Source: Bacteroidales bacterium
GTDB taxonomy: Bacteria; Bacteroidota; Bacteroidia; Bacteroidales; JAADJA01
Assembly: GCA_026984135.1 (NCBI GenBank)
Contig: JALSSR010000124.1
Span: 1 to 42,634 of the forward strand
Length of the DNA stretch: 42,634 nt
Reading direction: 5' to 3'
Under the pieces are notes generated by a model. The model was not told where the DNA came from. It did not search any database and was given only the letters and a program-made list of their open reading frames with translations. Positions 17,378 to 26,167 of this stretch are shown in pieces; position 1 is the stretch's first letter, and every line of letters begins with the position of its first letter. The position numbers were made by a program, and so were the translations under genes.

Positions 17378-18199
17378 ATGAGTGATATATTGAATAAATT
17401 TACTGATCCGATGCGAAATCAAATTTCAATTTTTTTAAAGCCGATAATGGTTATAAGTCTTCTTGTTGTGATGTTTTCATCCTGTGTACCCATTAAAAAA
17501 CAGGTGCTTATGCAGGTTCCGGAAGATGACTCGGCAAAAGCCGAATATTTAAACGACAGAACGCTTGCCGATTATCACCTTAAACCGGGGAACAATCTTT
17601 ATGTAAAAATAATTAGTGCCTCAAAAGATGCCGAGGAGTATTTTAACCCCGGAGTTACCTCATCAGGAAATATTTACTATGATGCTGCTATTTATCTGAC
17701 CAGTTATTCCGTAAATGATTCGGGCTATGTTGAGTTGCCGTTTATCGGCAATTTATATGCCGAGGGAAAAACCGTTGAACAGTTTAAAGCGGAGGTTAAT
17801 GACAGTATTTCGGTATATCTTAAAAAATCAATTGTTATTATTAAACTTGTAAACTTTAACATTACGGTTGTGGGAGAAGTTCAAAGGGCAGGACAATATA
17901 AGATTTATCAGGATAAAATAAACATATTTGAAGTGTTGGGTATGGCAGGTGATTTCACAACTTATGCAAAAAGAGATGACGTTGTTATTGTCAGGCATAC
18001 CGAAAAGGGTTCGAAAGTACATCATATTGATTTGTTGAGTGATGATATTTTGGAATCCGATTATTATTATCTTATGCCGGATGATATAGTGTATGTCAGA
18101 CCTCTGAAAGGAAAGAACTTTGCATATCAGATGTTCCCATATGCACTTGTCATTTCATCAATTTCTTTAATACTTGCTATTTTTTCAATTACAAAATAA
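17378..18199 (+). CDS. Wza-like polysaccharide export lipoprotein (Poly_export/SLBB)
   Basis: Outer-membrane component of a capsule/exopolysaccharide exporter. The N-terminus has a hydrophobic stretch ending in MFSSC, a good lipobox, so the mature protein should be lipid-anchored. Then comes the Poly_export domain (YHLKPGNNLYVKIIS ... GYVELPFIGNLYAEGKTVEQFKAEV), an SLBB-type repeat (ITVVGEVQRAGQYKIYQDKINIFEVLG), and a C-terminal hydrophobic helix like the Wza barrel helix. About 273 residues, short for Wza but usual in Bacteroidota. The start could instead be the ATG at 17411, giving a more standard 24-residue signal. The kinase gene starts 9 bases downstream, the classical wza-wzc pairing. 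Confidence 0.88.
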   Translation: MSDILNKFTDPMRNQISIFLKPIMVISLLVVMFSSCVPIKKQVLMQVPEDDSAKAEYLNDRTLADYHLKPGNNLYVKIISASKDAEEYFNPGVTSSGNIYYDAAIYLTSYSVNDSGYVELPFIGNLYAEGKTVEQFKAEVNDSISVYLKKSIVIIKLVNFNITVVGEVQRAGQYKIYQDKINIFEVLGMAGDFTTYAKRDDVVIVRHTEKGSKVHHIDLLSDDILESDYYYLMPDDIVYVRPLKGKNFAYQMFPYALVISSISLILAIFSITK

Positions 18200-18208
18200 G
18201 ATATAAAA

Positions 18209-20701
18209 GTGGAAAATAATTTTGCAGAATTACAACAACAGGAAGAATCTTTTGATTATAAAGCGCTGTTTTTCAAGCTTTACCGATACTGGTATTTCTT
18301 TATTCTCACCATTTTTATTGCGCTGTTAATTGCTTTTCTATTCAATAAATACACAAAGCCTATTTATGAGGTTAAAACAACGGTATTGATTAACGATACC
18401 AAAGGAGGAGAGATGGATGCACAGGCACTGATGGGTTTTGGTTTTATGAATAGTCAGCAAAATGTTGAAAACGAGATCGGGAAACTTCAGTCTTATACGC
18501 TTGTTAATGAAGCTGTCAGAGATCTTCCTTTGTATATTTCCTATTTTAGAGAAGAAAACTTTATTACCAAAGAACTTTATAAGGATAATCCCTTTACGAT
18601 AGTTTTTGACTCTGCACATTTGCAGCCCATAAATCTTAAGTTTAAACTCACCATTCTTAATAATAAAACATTCACACTTGAAGCGGAGGGGAAAAACATC
18701 AAACTCTATAGTTATGATAAGTATGAAGTTTTTAAAAGCCCGGGGAAGGAGAGTGAAGTTAATATATTAATTGACAGTACATTTTCGTTCGGTCAAAGGA
18801 TAATTGACAAAAACTTCAATTTTAAAGTTTTACTAACGGACAGTTACAATCCGGAAACAGATGGGGATGTAAGCTTTTTCTTCATTTTCAACAACCCGGA
18901 TAAACTCACCAAGCAATTTCAATCGTTTGAGATTGAGCCTATTAAAGAGGAGTCATCCATTCTCAAAATAACACTAAAAGGTAACAATGTAAAAAAATCC
19001 ATTGATTTTCTCAATACTTTAACGGATGTTTATCTCTCCAGAAATCTTGAGAAAAAGAATCGTGCTGCAGAAAATACCGTTAATTTCATTAATTCACAAC
19101 TTGGCGTCATTACCGATTCCTTGAACAATGCCGAACAGACATTGCAGGATTTCCGTACTAATAAAAAAGTTATGGATCTTGATTTTCAGGCTACCCAGGT
19201 TTTTGAGCAACTTGTCAGCCTTGAGAGTGAGAAAGCAATGCTTAATTTAAAAAATAAATATTATCTAACGCTTAAACAATATATTGAAAAAAATAAGGGT
19301 GTAAAAGATAAGTTAATCATTCCCTCTTCGCTTGGTATTGATGATCCGTTGTTAAATGAGCTAACAACCAAATTAACCGATGCATATTCCGAAAGACAGG
19401 ATAAACTACTCACTTCAACACCAAAGAATCCTGCTGTTATTATGTTGGATGATAAAATAACTATGATTGAGGCCACTTTGTTGGAGAGCCTGAAAAATAT
19501 TCTTAGGGATTCACAGATTGCAATCAAGGATATTGACGATAGAATATCAGCTCTGGAAAGTAAGGTAAAAAATCTTCCAGCAACACAAAGACAATTACTT
19601 GGTATTGAGAGGAAGTTTAAACTAAGTGACAATCTTTACAATTATTTGATGGAAAAACGTTCGGAAGCTCAAATTACCAAAGCCTCCAACGAACCGGATA
19701 ATGAAATCATTGATATTGCAAGAGACGCGGGTGATGATCCTGTTTTTCCTAAAAAAAGCCTCAACTTCGTAATTGCAATTATTCTCGGAATTGTTCTCCC
19801 CGTTGTTTACATACTTGGAAAGGATTATTTTAACGATAGTATTGTTGAGCGAAAAGATGTAGAGAACATTACAAACTACCCAATTGTAGGGCACATTATT
19901 CATAGTAACAGAGACACTCAGGCAGTTGTTGCCGAATCGCCAAAATCATCCATTGCAGAATCGTTCCGTTCCATCAGGACAAACCTGCAATTCCTGAATC
20001 AGGGCAAAGGTGATAAACAGACAATACTTATTACATCCGATATGGTAAGTGCGGGTAAAACTTTTACTGCAATAAATCTTGCTTCCATATTTGCGCTTTA
20101 CGGCAAGAAAACCGTTCTTCTGGGTTTTGACCTCAGGAAACCGAAGATTTATAAAGATTTTGGTTTGAAAAATATTGAAGGTATAAGTTCATATCTTATT
20201 GATAAAAGTGAGTTTGAAGATATTATTCAGCACTCACCCATTGAAAATCTGGATGTGATTATGGCCGGTCCGGTTCCTCCGAATCCTGCAGAACTGATTG
20301 CCTCAAAGAAAACGGATCTAATGTTTGAGAAGATTAAGGAAAGGTATGATTATATTATTCTTGACACTCCTCCCGTCGGATTGGTTACGGATGCTTTCCT
20401 TCTGATGAAATATGCGGATTCCAATATATTTGTCGTCAGACAGAATTATACAAATAAAAAAGTGTTCTCCTCTATTATGGGTGATCTTGAAAAACGTAAT
20501 CTCAAAAATATCAGTATCCTTATTAATGATGTTAAGCTAACAAAAAGCTCATATGGATACGGCTATGGATACGGCTATGGATACGGCTACGGATACGGTT
20601 ATGGCTACGGTTATGGTTACGGCTATGGCTATGGTTACTATTCAGATGATAAAGCCCAGGAGAAAGATTCCACGATGAAGCGAATCTTTAAAAACACATA
20701 A
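18209..20701 (+). CDS. Wzc-like BY-kinase fused to a chain-length (Wzz) domain, with a Tyr-Gly tail
   Basis: Inner-membrane tyrosine autokinase controlling polysaccharide polymerisation and export with the Wza-like protein. Domains in order: Wzz region with a first membrane helix near residues 28-48, a long periplasmic coiled-coil segment, and a second helix near 520 (VIAIILGIVLPVVYIL). A cytoplasmic BY-kinase follows: Walker A SAGKT with Lys617, Walker A' VLLGFDLRKP, Walker B YDYIILDTPP. The C-terminus (residues 782-811) consists of 14 consecutive Tyr-Gly pairs and then two Tyr, 16 tyrosines in 30 residues, the autophosphorylation cluster in an extreme form. The start is a GTG 9 bases after the upstream stop; its N-terminus looks normal. 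830 residues, intact. Confidence 0.92.
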   Translation: MENNFAELQQQEESFDYKALFFKLYRYWYFFILTIFIALLIAFLFNKYTKPIYEVKTTVLINDTKGGEMDAQALMGFGFMNSQQNVENEIGKLQSYTLVNEAVRDLPLYISYFREENFITKELYKDNPFTIVFDSAHLQPINLKFKLTILNNKTFTLEAEGKNIKLYSYDKYEVFKSPGKESEVNILIDSTFSFGQRIIDKNFNFKVLLTDSYNPETDGDVSFFFIFNNPDKLTKQFQSFEIEPIKEESSILKITLKGNNVKKSIDFLNTLTDVYLSRNLEKKNRAAENTVNFINSQLGVITDSLNNAEQTLQDFRTNKKVMDLDFQATQVFEQLVSLESEKAMLNLKNKYYLTLKQYIEKNKGVKDKLIIPSSLGIDDPLLNELTTKLTDAYSERQDKLLTSTPKNPAVIMLDDKITMIEATLLESLKNILRDSQIAIKDIDDRISALESKVKNLPATQRQLLGIERKFKLSDNLYNYLMEKRSEAQITKASNEPDNEIIDIARDAGDDPVFPKKSLNFVIAIILGIVLPVVYILGKDYFNDSIVERKDVENITNYPIVGHIIHSNRDTQAVVAESPKSSIAESFRSIRTNLQFLNQGKGDKQTILITSDMVSAGKTFTAINLASIFALYGKKTVLLGFDLRKPKIYKDFGLKNIEGISSYLIDKSEFEDIIQHSPIENLDVIMAGPVPPNPAELIASKKTDLMFEKIKERYDYIILDTPPVGLVTDAFLLMKYADSNIFVVRQNYTNKKVFSSIMGDLEKRNLKNISILINDVKLTKSSYGYGYGYGYGYGYGYGYGYGYGYGYGYGYYSDDKAQEKDSTMKRIFKNT
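20552..20641 (+). repeat. In-frame 6/12-base tandem repeat encoding (Tyr-Gly)14
   Basis: Fourteen TAY-GGN hexamers in a row, the first six arranged as three identical 12-base units (TATGGATACGGC), the rest varied at third positions. Any loss or gain of hexamers keeps the frame and changes only the number of tyrosines. Confidence 0.9.
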
Positions 20702-20702
20702 T

Positions 20703-21374
20703 CTAAAATAATTCCGGAATCTTTTTTGCCACCTCAGGATTATCGTTGGAAGGTGAATTAACAAGTTTTGATACTCGAAATGCAGTCAGAAATTCCGAAT
20801 CAATAGGCCTGAGCAATGATTTTAGAATCTCCGGATTTGGTTCTTCAATCCAGATACGTTCTTCGCCGGATTTCAAAATAACAGGCATTCTTGTATGAAT
20901 ATTTTTCATCAACTCATTCGGCTCTGTTGTAATAATGGCAAAGGAGTTTATCGCTTCTCCGTTTTCATCTTTCCAAGTATCCCAAACTCCTGCCATAGCA
21001 AAAGGAGACCCGTCTTTCATTGTAATTCTGTATGGAATCTTCTCTTTTGAATTCACCTTCTTCCATTCATAAAACCCATCTGCAGGAACCAGACAGCGTT
21101 TTCGTCGGAATGAGTTTTTGAATGAAGGTTTTCTGTCAATTGTTTCTGCTTTTGCATTTATCATTTTGTTGCCAATGGTTTTGTCTTTGGCCCAAAAAGG
21201 AATCAATCCCCATCTGTAATAACTAAGTTCATAGGGTTTTTCATTTGAAATAACCGCAATATCTTGTGACGGGGCACAATTATACCTCGGCTTGTAAGTG
21301 TTTGTATCCACCCTCACATGAAAATGATTTTCAATCATTTCCGCAATAACCGCAAATGAAAATCTTCCGCACAT
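20703..21374 (-). CDS. SOS response-associated peptidase (SRAP/YedK/HMCES family)
   Basis: Binds abasic sites in single-stranded DNA and forms a protective thiazolidine crosslink through Cys2. The start is set by this chemistry: the ATG at 21374 gives MCGRFSF, putting Cys at position 2. A TTG 30 bases upstream would bury it and lies within a promoter box. Other conserved elements are RYNCAPSQDIAVI, WGLIPFWAKD, NAKAETIDRKPSFKN, RCLVPADGFYEWKK (catalytic Glu), AGVWDTW, and TTEPNELMKNIHTRMPVIL (catalytic His). 223 residues, complete. It is convergent with the BY-kinase gene (1-base gap) and divergent from the T9SS cargo gene. No LexA-type operator was recognised. Confidence 0.93.
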   Translation of the reverse strand: MCGRFSFAVIAEMIENHFHVRVDTNTYKPRYNCAPSQDIAVISNEKPYELSYYRWGLIPFWAKDKTIGNKMINAKAETIDRKPSFKNSFRRKRCLVPADGFYEWKKVNSKEKIPYRITMKDGSPFAMAGVWDTWKDENGEAINSFAIITTEPNELMKNIHTRMPVILKSGEERIWIEEPNPEILKSLLRPIDSEFLTAFRVSKLVNSPSNDNPEVAKKIPELF

Positions 21375-21393
21375 TATTAAATATAGTAAGAGA

Positions 21394-21401
21394 CAAAAGT
21401 A
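21394..21401 (-). promoter_or_regulatory. -7 box for the SRAP gene (minus strand)
   Basis: CAAAAGTA on the plus strand reads TACTTTTG on the minus strand, 19 bases upstream of the ATG at 21374. Confidence 0.45.
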
Positions 21402-21455
21402 CAAAAAAGATACCCGGTTTAATAACCAAAATTTAAAATTCTATGCTCTTCGGAT

Positions 21456-21486
21456 TTGGTGTTTACATAAAAGTTTTGTACTTTTG
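21456..21486 (+). promoter_or_regulatory. Bacteroidota-type promoter for the T9SS cargo gene
   Basis: TTG at 21456-21458 and TACTTTTG at 21479-21486 are 20 bases apart. The ATG at 21526 follows after 39 bases. Confidence 0.55.
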
Positions 21487-21525
21487 GCAAAATCTCATTT
21501 TTTCAATACATAAAAACCGGATGAT

Positions 21526-23010
21526 ATGAAGCAATCTAAGTTTATTTTAACGACTGTTTTGCTTGCTTTTTTATATCTGATTGGATACGGGCAGGCAAGT
21601 ATGACGGTGAATCCCGGAACCGATATTACAATCGGGACGGGTACAACGCTCGATGTTGGGGGAGCAAAGTTGTTGCTTATGGATGACTATTCATCGGCAC
21701 CATCGTTTCTTCAATATGGAAACCTAACCTTTTCCGGCGGCGGTGAAACCTATGTGGAGCAGTATCTCACAAGGGATGTTTTTCATATGGTTTCCACACC
21801 TGTCGCTAATGAGGTCATTGAGGTCTATCAGTGGAAGTATCTTGAACAATTCAATGAAAATGACGGTACATGGACATTTTTAGACCTTCCGTTATCTACT
21901 CCGTTAACTGTGGGAAAGGGATATTTTGTCTATTCCTACACTACGGACCCCAACGGACAATGGCCGTCATCGGGTGATTCCGTGGTCTTTAACGGCAATC
22001 TTAATTATCAGGATGTTAATCTTACTTTGTCAAATACCGATGCCAGTCCAACCTCGGGATGGAACCTTATTGGGAATCCCTTTCCCGTAGCCATTGAGTG
22101 GAACGGTAACTCCGACTGGAACCTGAATAATGTGGGAGGCTCAATGTATATCTACGATCCGGACGGCGGTGGCAACTATGTAGTGTGGAACTACACTTCG
22201 GGTGGAACAAATCCCAACGGTGGCTATATTGCTTCGACACAAGGATTTTGGGTTAGAACTGCCGACACAACGGGAGGTTCGGCTACATTGACGATACCTG
22301 CCTCACAACGTTATCATAACGGTGCTTCTTTTTTCAAAAGCAGCGGACCAATAATTTCCAATCAACTGTTGCTTACAGTGGAGGGTAATGACCAGACCGA
22401 TAAGACGGTTATTGGGTTTTATGATGAGTCAACGGCAGATTTCGACCCGCAATATGACGGAGTTTATTATAAGGCTCCCGGTGGTGCTCTCTCTCTTTAT
22501 TCGGTAACTTACGGGGAAAAATATGCTTTGAACGAGTTGCCTTCTGCTGAAGAATATCCCGTTGTTGCTCTTAATTTTGAACCTTCCGCTTACGGCAAAT
22601 ACACGCTAAGAGCGGAATGGCTTGAAAGTATTCCTGCAGAAACTCCTGTTTATCTTGAAGACAAACAGGATAAAGTTATAAGAGACCTGAGGGCAAAACC
22701 CAAATATGAGTTCACTTCGGCAAAATCGGATAATCAGGAAAGGTTCAATATTTGGTTTACCGAGCCGGGAATTTCCGAAAATGTATTGTCCTATATTCAC
22801 ATTTACAGCTTTGACAAAACCGTTTATCTCGATATTCCGGTTGAACTCAACGGTGATATTGAGATTTATGATATTACGGGACGCCGTGTGGATAGCCGTA
22901 AAGCAAATATCGGAAGAAACGAAATTGAATTGCAGCGGCCCAATGGAAACTACGTTGTGCGTGTAGTTGCCGACGAAGGGACAATTTCAAAGAAGGTTTA
23001 CATTAATTAA
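21526..23010 (+). CDS. Secreted protein with T9SS type A sorting domain
   Basis: Function unknown; the export route is clear. A signal peptide (basic MKQSK, long hydrophobic core, cut near GYGQA) leads into a beta-rich region (TVNPGTDITIGTGTTLDVGGAKLLL) and Gly/Asn/Asp-rich segments without an enzyme motif. The last 75 residues form a type IX secretion C-terminal domain: DIEIYDITGRRVDSRKANIGRNEIEL, then GNYVVRVVADEGTISKKVYIN. The protein should cross the outer membrane by T9SS and be anchored or released at the surface. 494 residues. The YadA-head-like gene begins 30 bases downstream, so the two are probably co-expressed and may form one surface structure. Confidence 0.85.
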   Translation: MKQSKFILTTVLLAFLYLIGYGQASMTVNPGTDITIGTGTTLDVGGAKLLLMDDYSSAPSFLQYGNLTFSGGGETYVEQYLTRDVFHMVSTPVANEVIEVYQWKYLEQFNENDGTWTFLDLPLSTPLTVGKGYFVYSYTTDPNGQWPSSGDSVVFNGNLNYQDVNLTLSNTDASPTSGWNLIGNPFPVAIEWNGNSDWNLNNVGGSMYIYDPDGGGNYVVWNYTSGGTNPNGGYIASTQGFWVRTADTTGGSATLTIPASQRYHNGASFFKSSGPIISNQLLLTVEGNDQTDKTVIGFYDESTADFDPQYDGVYYKAPGGALSLYSVTYGEKYALNELPSAEEYPVVALNFEPSAYGKYTLRAEWLESIPAETPVYLEDKQDKVIRDLRAKPKYEFTSAKSDNQERFNIWFTEPGISENVLSYIHIYSFDKTVYLDIPVELNGDIEIYDITGRRVDSRKANIGRNEIELQRPNGNYVVRVVADEGTISKKVYIN

Positions 23011-23040
23011 TTGAATATTAACATTAAAAAGATATAAAAA

Positions 23041-24195
23041 ATGAAAACAGTAAAATTTACACTAATTGCTTTCATCGTTTCGATGATAACGATAACCGTA
23101 AGTGCCCAGAATCAGGGTGTGGCAATAAATACTGACGGTGCTCAGGCCGATCCGTCTGCAATGCTGGATGTTAAATCAACATCGGGTGGTATATTAATAC
23201 CGAGAATGACCCAAACGGAAAGGAATAATATCAGCAGTCCTGCTCAAGGACTCATGGTCTTTCAGACCGACAATACTTCGGGATTTTATTATTATGACGG
23301 CGGATGGCAATATATCGGCGGCCCCGATGGTGACTGGACAGTTAACGGGAACGATATGTCGAACAATAATTCGGGAAATGTGGGAATAGGTACAACTACT
23401 CCCGGTGCAAAACTTGAGGTTGCGGGACATATCTGGCAGACTGGAACGGGTAATTCCGTATTTCTCGGAGAACAAGCAGGAGAAAGTGATGACTTAAGCG
23501 ATAATGTGAATGTTTTTGTTGGAAAACAAGCAGGACAAAGCAATGTTAACGGACAAAATAATATAGCAATAGGTATGCAAGCTCTGTTGGCAAATACTTC
23601 AGGTGTAAGAAATATTGCTATTGGTTCGGCAACATCGTGGCTTAGTAACGGAATAAGTAACGTTTCGGTAGGGCATTCCACAAGTGCGAATAATCTTGAC
23701 GGAAGCTATAATACCGTTTTGGGAACCTATGCATTTAAAGCCCAGCAACATTCCAGTTACAATACTGCTATCGGATTTAATGCTGTTGGCGATTTTCAAG
23801 CTATACCTTGGGCTTTAGGTTATTATACGGGAGACAGATTAACTGCGGTAGGCTATGAAGCAGTATTTGCAAATCAAAAGGGAATACGTAATACAGGTGT
23901 CGGATATAAGGCTTTGCACAATAATGAAGACGGCGATTATAATACTGCCATCGGTTACGGAGCTGCCCAAAATCTTGCAGGTTTGGATAATACAACGGCA
24001 CTTGGAAACGGCGCCGAACCGACGGCAAGTAATCAGGTTGTACTTGGAAATGGTAGTGTGACACAAGTTAAAACTGCCGGTGCCGTTACTGTCGGTAGTG
24101 CAACGGTAACTGAGCCGGGAACAATCAGGTTTGATACCACGGATAATCATTTCTACGGATATAACGGCACTTCCTGGGTTCAGCTGGATAATTAG
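23041..24195 (+). CDS. Exported protein with trimeric-autotransporter-head/tail-fibre-like repeats
   Basis: Signal peptide (MKTVKFTLIAFIV..., cut near VSAQ), then a region found in many Bacteroidota surface proteins (AMLDVKSTSGGILIPRMTQTER, GLMVFQTD, YYYDGGWQYIG) and NVGIGTTTPGAKLEVAG, typical of fibre proteins. From about residue 138 to 330 there are at least eight copies of a loose repeat with core N-x-(A/G/V)-(I/L/V)-G (NNIAIG, RNIAIG, SNVSVG, YNTVLG, YNTAIG, RNTGVG, DNTTALG), the parallel beta-roll motif of YadA-type heads. The chain ends with GTIRFDTTDNHFYGYNGTSWVQL and has no YadA anchor, no S74 peptidase and no T9SS tail. 384 residues. Its role, adhesion or a fibre, is inferred. Confidence 0.7.
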   Translation: MKTVKFTLIAFIVSMITITVSAQNQGVAINTDGAQADPSAMLDVKSTSGGILIPRMTQTERNNISSPAQGLMVFQTDNTSGFYYYDGGWQYIGGPDGDWTVNGNDMSNNNSGNVGIGTTTPGAKLEVAGHIWQTGTGNSVFLGEQAGESDDLSDNVNVFVGKQAGQSNVNGQNNIAIGMQALLANTSGVRNIAIGSATSWLSNGISNVSVGHSTSANNLDGSYNTVLGTYAFKAQQHSSYNTAIGFNAVGDFQAIPWALGYYTGDRLTAVGYEAVFANQKGIRNTGVGYKALHNNEDGDYNTAIGYGAAQNLAGLDNTTALGNGAEPTASNQVVLGNGSVTQVKTAGAVTVGSATVTEPGTIRFDTTDNHFYGYNGTSWVQLDN

Positions 24196-24214
24196 TAATA
24201 ATATTTAAGGATAT

Positions 24215-24254
24215 AATTCATAAGCCCTTTCTTTTTAGTTGGGGCTTATGAATT
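24215..24254. terminator. Bidirectional stem-loop between convergent genes
   Basis: A perfect 13-base inverted repeat, AATTCATAAGCCC (24215-24227) with GGGCTTATGAATT (24242-24254), encloses a T-rich 14-base loop. It lies between the stops of two convergent genes. There is no long T-run after it on the plus strand, so termination strength is uncertain. Confidence 0.7.
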
Positions 24255-24290
24255 TATTGATGGTCTGAAATGTGAAAAACATAAAGAGTA

Positions 24291-25256
24291 TTATGATTCC
24301 CTCCTGCTCAGGTTTTTTGCAAATTTTATCAATTCCGATTTTCTGTTTTCATTAACCGGAATAATCTCCATAAAATCCATAGCTCTGTCGAAATACCTGT
24401 TCATTTCGTTCTCGGTTTCTTCCCTGATGTTTAGCTTCTCATATATTTTTTTAACTTCATTCACTTTGTCGGAGTCATTATTTTCAAACAGATATTTAAG
24501 TTTTTCAAGTGTTTCTCCTTCTGCCTTTTCAAAAGCTTTCAGATAGAGATATGTTTTTTTGTTTGTCGTAATATCACCACCTGTCGTTTTGCCGAACTTT
24601 TCAACTTCACTAAAAACATCAAGCAGGTCATCTTTTAGCTGGAAAGCGATTCCGAGATTTTCCCCGAATCTGTATAGAGCTTCGCCATATTCATCATCGG
24701 CACCGGACAAAACAACTCCTATTTTCAGGCTTGCAGCAAGCAATACAGCGGTTTTAAGCCTTATCATCTCAATATAGTCTTTAATAGTAATGTTGTTTTG
24801 AGTTTCAAAGTTCATATCATACTGCTGGCCTTCACACACTTCAATTGCAGTTTTGTTAAAAATGGAAAAGACCTTTGACCTGACATTTTCCGGAGCTTTC
24901 ATAATGTATTCATAAGCAAGTGCCATCATCGTATCACCGGATAGTATTGCCACATTTGAGTTCCATTTTTTGTAAACCGTTTTTTCGCCGCGCCTAATAG
25001 GGGCTTTATCCATAATGTCATCGTGCAAAAGAGTGAAATTGTGGAATATTTCAATACCTATTGCCGGATTAAGAGCTTTTTCCAGGTCGCCTGCGAACAT
25101 ATCGCAAGCCATAAGACATAATGCAGGACGTAGTCTTTTACCGCCGAGGGATAATGTGTATGAAATGGGCTGGTACAGTTCAACAGGTTTTCGTCGTAAG
25201 TCAAACTCCGTCAGGGCAACAGCTATTCTTTTTTGTATTTCTTCAATGGTTCGCAT
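24291..25256 (-). CDS. Polyprenyl (farnesyl/geranylgeranyl-type) diphosphate synthase
   Basis: Condenses isopentenyl diphosphate with allylic diphosphates to build isoprenoid chains. Both aspartate-rich motifs are present: first DDIMD in FTLLHDDIMDKAPIRRG, second DDLLD in AFQLKDDLLDVFSE. GGKRLRPAL near the N-terminus and GDTMMA and KTAVLLAASL in between are standard. At 321 residues it fits short-chain synthases (IspA/GGPPS) or an octaprenyl-type enzyme; chain length cannot be assigned safely. It lies 6 bases after rfbA on the same strand, in an MMPL-rfbA-synthase run. That might link it to lipid carrier or membrane supply, but may be chance. Confidence 0.88.
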   Translation of the reverse strand: MRTIEEIQKRIAVALTEFDLRRKPVELYQPISYTLSLGGKRLRPALCLMACDMFAGDLEKALNPAIGIEIFHNFTLLHDDIMDKAPIRRGEKTVYKKWNSNVAILSGDTMMALAYEYIMKAPENVRSKVFSIFNKTAIEVCEGQQYDMNFETQNNITIKDYIEMIRLKTAVLLAASLKIGVVLSGADDEYGEALYRFGENLGIAFQLKDDLLDVFSEVEKFGKTTGGDITTNKKTYLYLKAFEKAEGETLEKLKYLFENNDSDKVNEVKKIYEKLNIREETENEMNRYFDRAMDFMEIIPVNENRKSELIKFAKNLSRRES

Positions 25257-25262
25257 GCTATT

Positions 25263-26123
25263 TTACTCTAAAATGCTCAATAAATATTCGCCATAACCGC
25301 TTTTCATCAACGGTTCGGCAAGTTTTTTCAATTGGTTTTCGTCAATAAATCCCTTTTGATAGGCAACTTCCTCAATACAACCAATCTTCAATCCCTGACG
25401 GTGTTCAATGACTTCCACAAACTGCGACGCCTGCAACAAAGAGCTGAAAGTTCCGGTGTCGAGCCAGGCTGTGCCTCTGTCAAGAATCCCCACCTTTAGT
25501 TTTCCCTTTTCAAGATAATATTTGTTAACATCCGTTATCTCATATTCGCCTCTTGCACTGGGTTTCAGATTTTTAGCAACTTCAATAACGGAATTGTCAT
25601 AAAAATATAATCCGGGTACTGCAAAGTTTGACTTGGGATTAGACGGTTTTTCCTCTATGGAAACGGCTTTGTTGTTTTCATCAAACTCAACAACTCCATA
25701 TCTTTCGGGATCGGAAACGTGATATGCAAAGACCATTCCGCCCTCGGGATCGTTATTGTCGGTAAGGAGTTTTTCAAGTCCTGTTCCGTAAAAAATATTA
25801 TCACCGAGGATCAAAGCACATTTTTCATTACCAATAAACTTTTCACCGATAACGAAAGCCTGTGCAAGCCCGTTGGGAACTTCCTGTTTTGCATAATGAA
25901 AATTGCATCCCAGTTTTTTGCCGTTACCGAGAAGTTTTTCAAAGTGGGGAAGATCGTGGGGTGTTGAAATAATCAGTATTTCACGTATTCCTGCTTTCAT
26001 AAGTATTGAGAGCGGATAATAGATCATAGGTTTATCGTAAATGGGCATCAGTTGTTTGCTGACTGCAAGTGTTAAAGGGTGTAGCCTTGTGCCCGAACCC
26101 CCTGCAAGAATAATTCCTTTCAT
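25263..26123 (-). CDS. rfbA: Glucose-1-phosphate thymidylyltransferase
   Basis: Makes dTDP-glucose from dTTP and glucose-1-phosphate, the entry to dTDP-rhamnose, feeding the RfbB at 5817. Nucleotidyltransferase motif [13 protein letters not shown] with [18 protein letters not shown], then GDNIFYG, EYGV-like [20 protein letters not shown], and the RmlA signature [22 protein letters not shown]. 286 residues, complete. It sits between the MMPL exporter (44-base gap upstream) and the prenyl synthase (6-base gap). rfbA and rfbB on opposite strands 19 kb apart show that the pathway is split in this genome. Confidence 0.95.
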   Translation of the reverse strand: MKGIILAGGSGTRLHPLTLAVSKQLMPIYDKPMIYYPLSILMKAGIREILIISTPHDLPHFEKLLGNGKKLGCNFHYAKQEVPNGLAQAFVIGEKFIGNEKCALILGDNIFYGTGLEKLLTDNNDPEGGMVFAYHVSDPERYGVVEFDENNKAVSIEEKPSNPKSNFAVPGLYFYDNSVIEVAKNLKPSARGEYEITDVNKYYLEKGKLKVGILDRGTAWLDTGTFSSLLQASQFVEVIEHRQGLKIGCIEEVAYQKGFIDENQLKKLAEPLMKSGYGEYLLSILE

Positions 26124-26167
26124 AGAAAAAATGATTAAAATGCGATGTAAAGATATGGTAAATTTTG

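Noticed and set aside
20552-20641. Tandem repeat considered as a CRISPR or minisatellite locus
   Set aside because: The repeat is in frame inside the kinase gene, has no spacers, and encodes the expected C-terminal tyrosine cluster.
21375-21404. Upstream TTG start for the SRAP gene
   Set aside because: The family requires Cys at position 2 after Met removal, which only the ATG at 21374 provides; the TTG overlaps the TACTTTTG promoter box.
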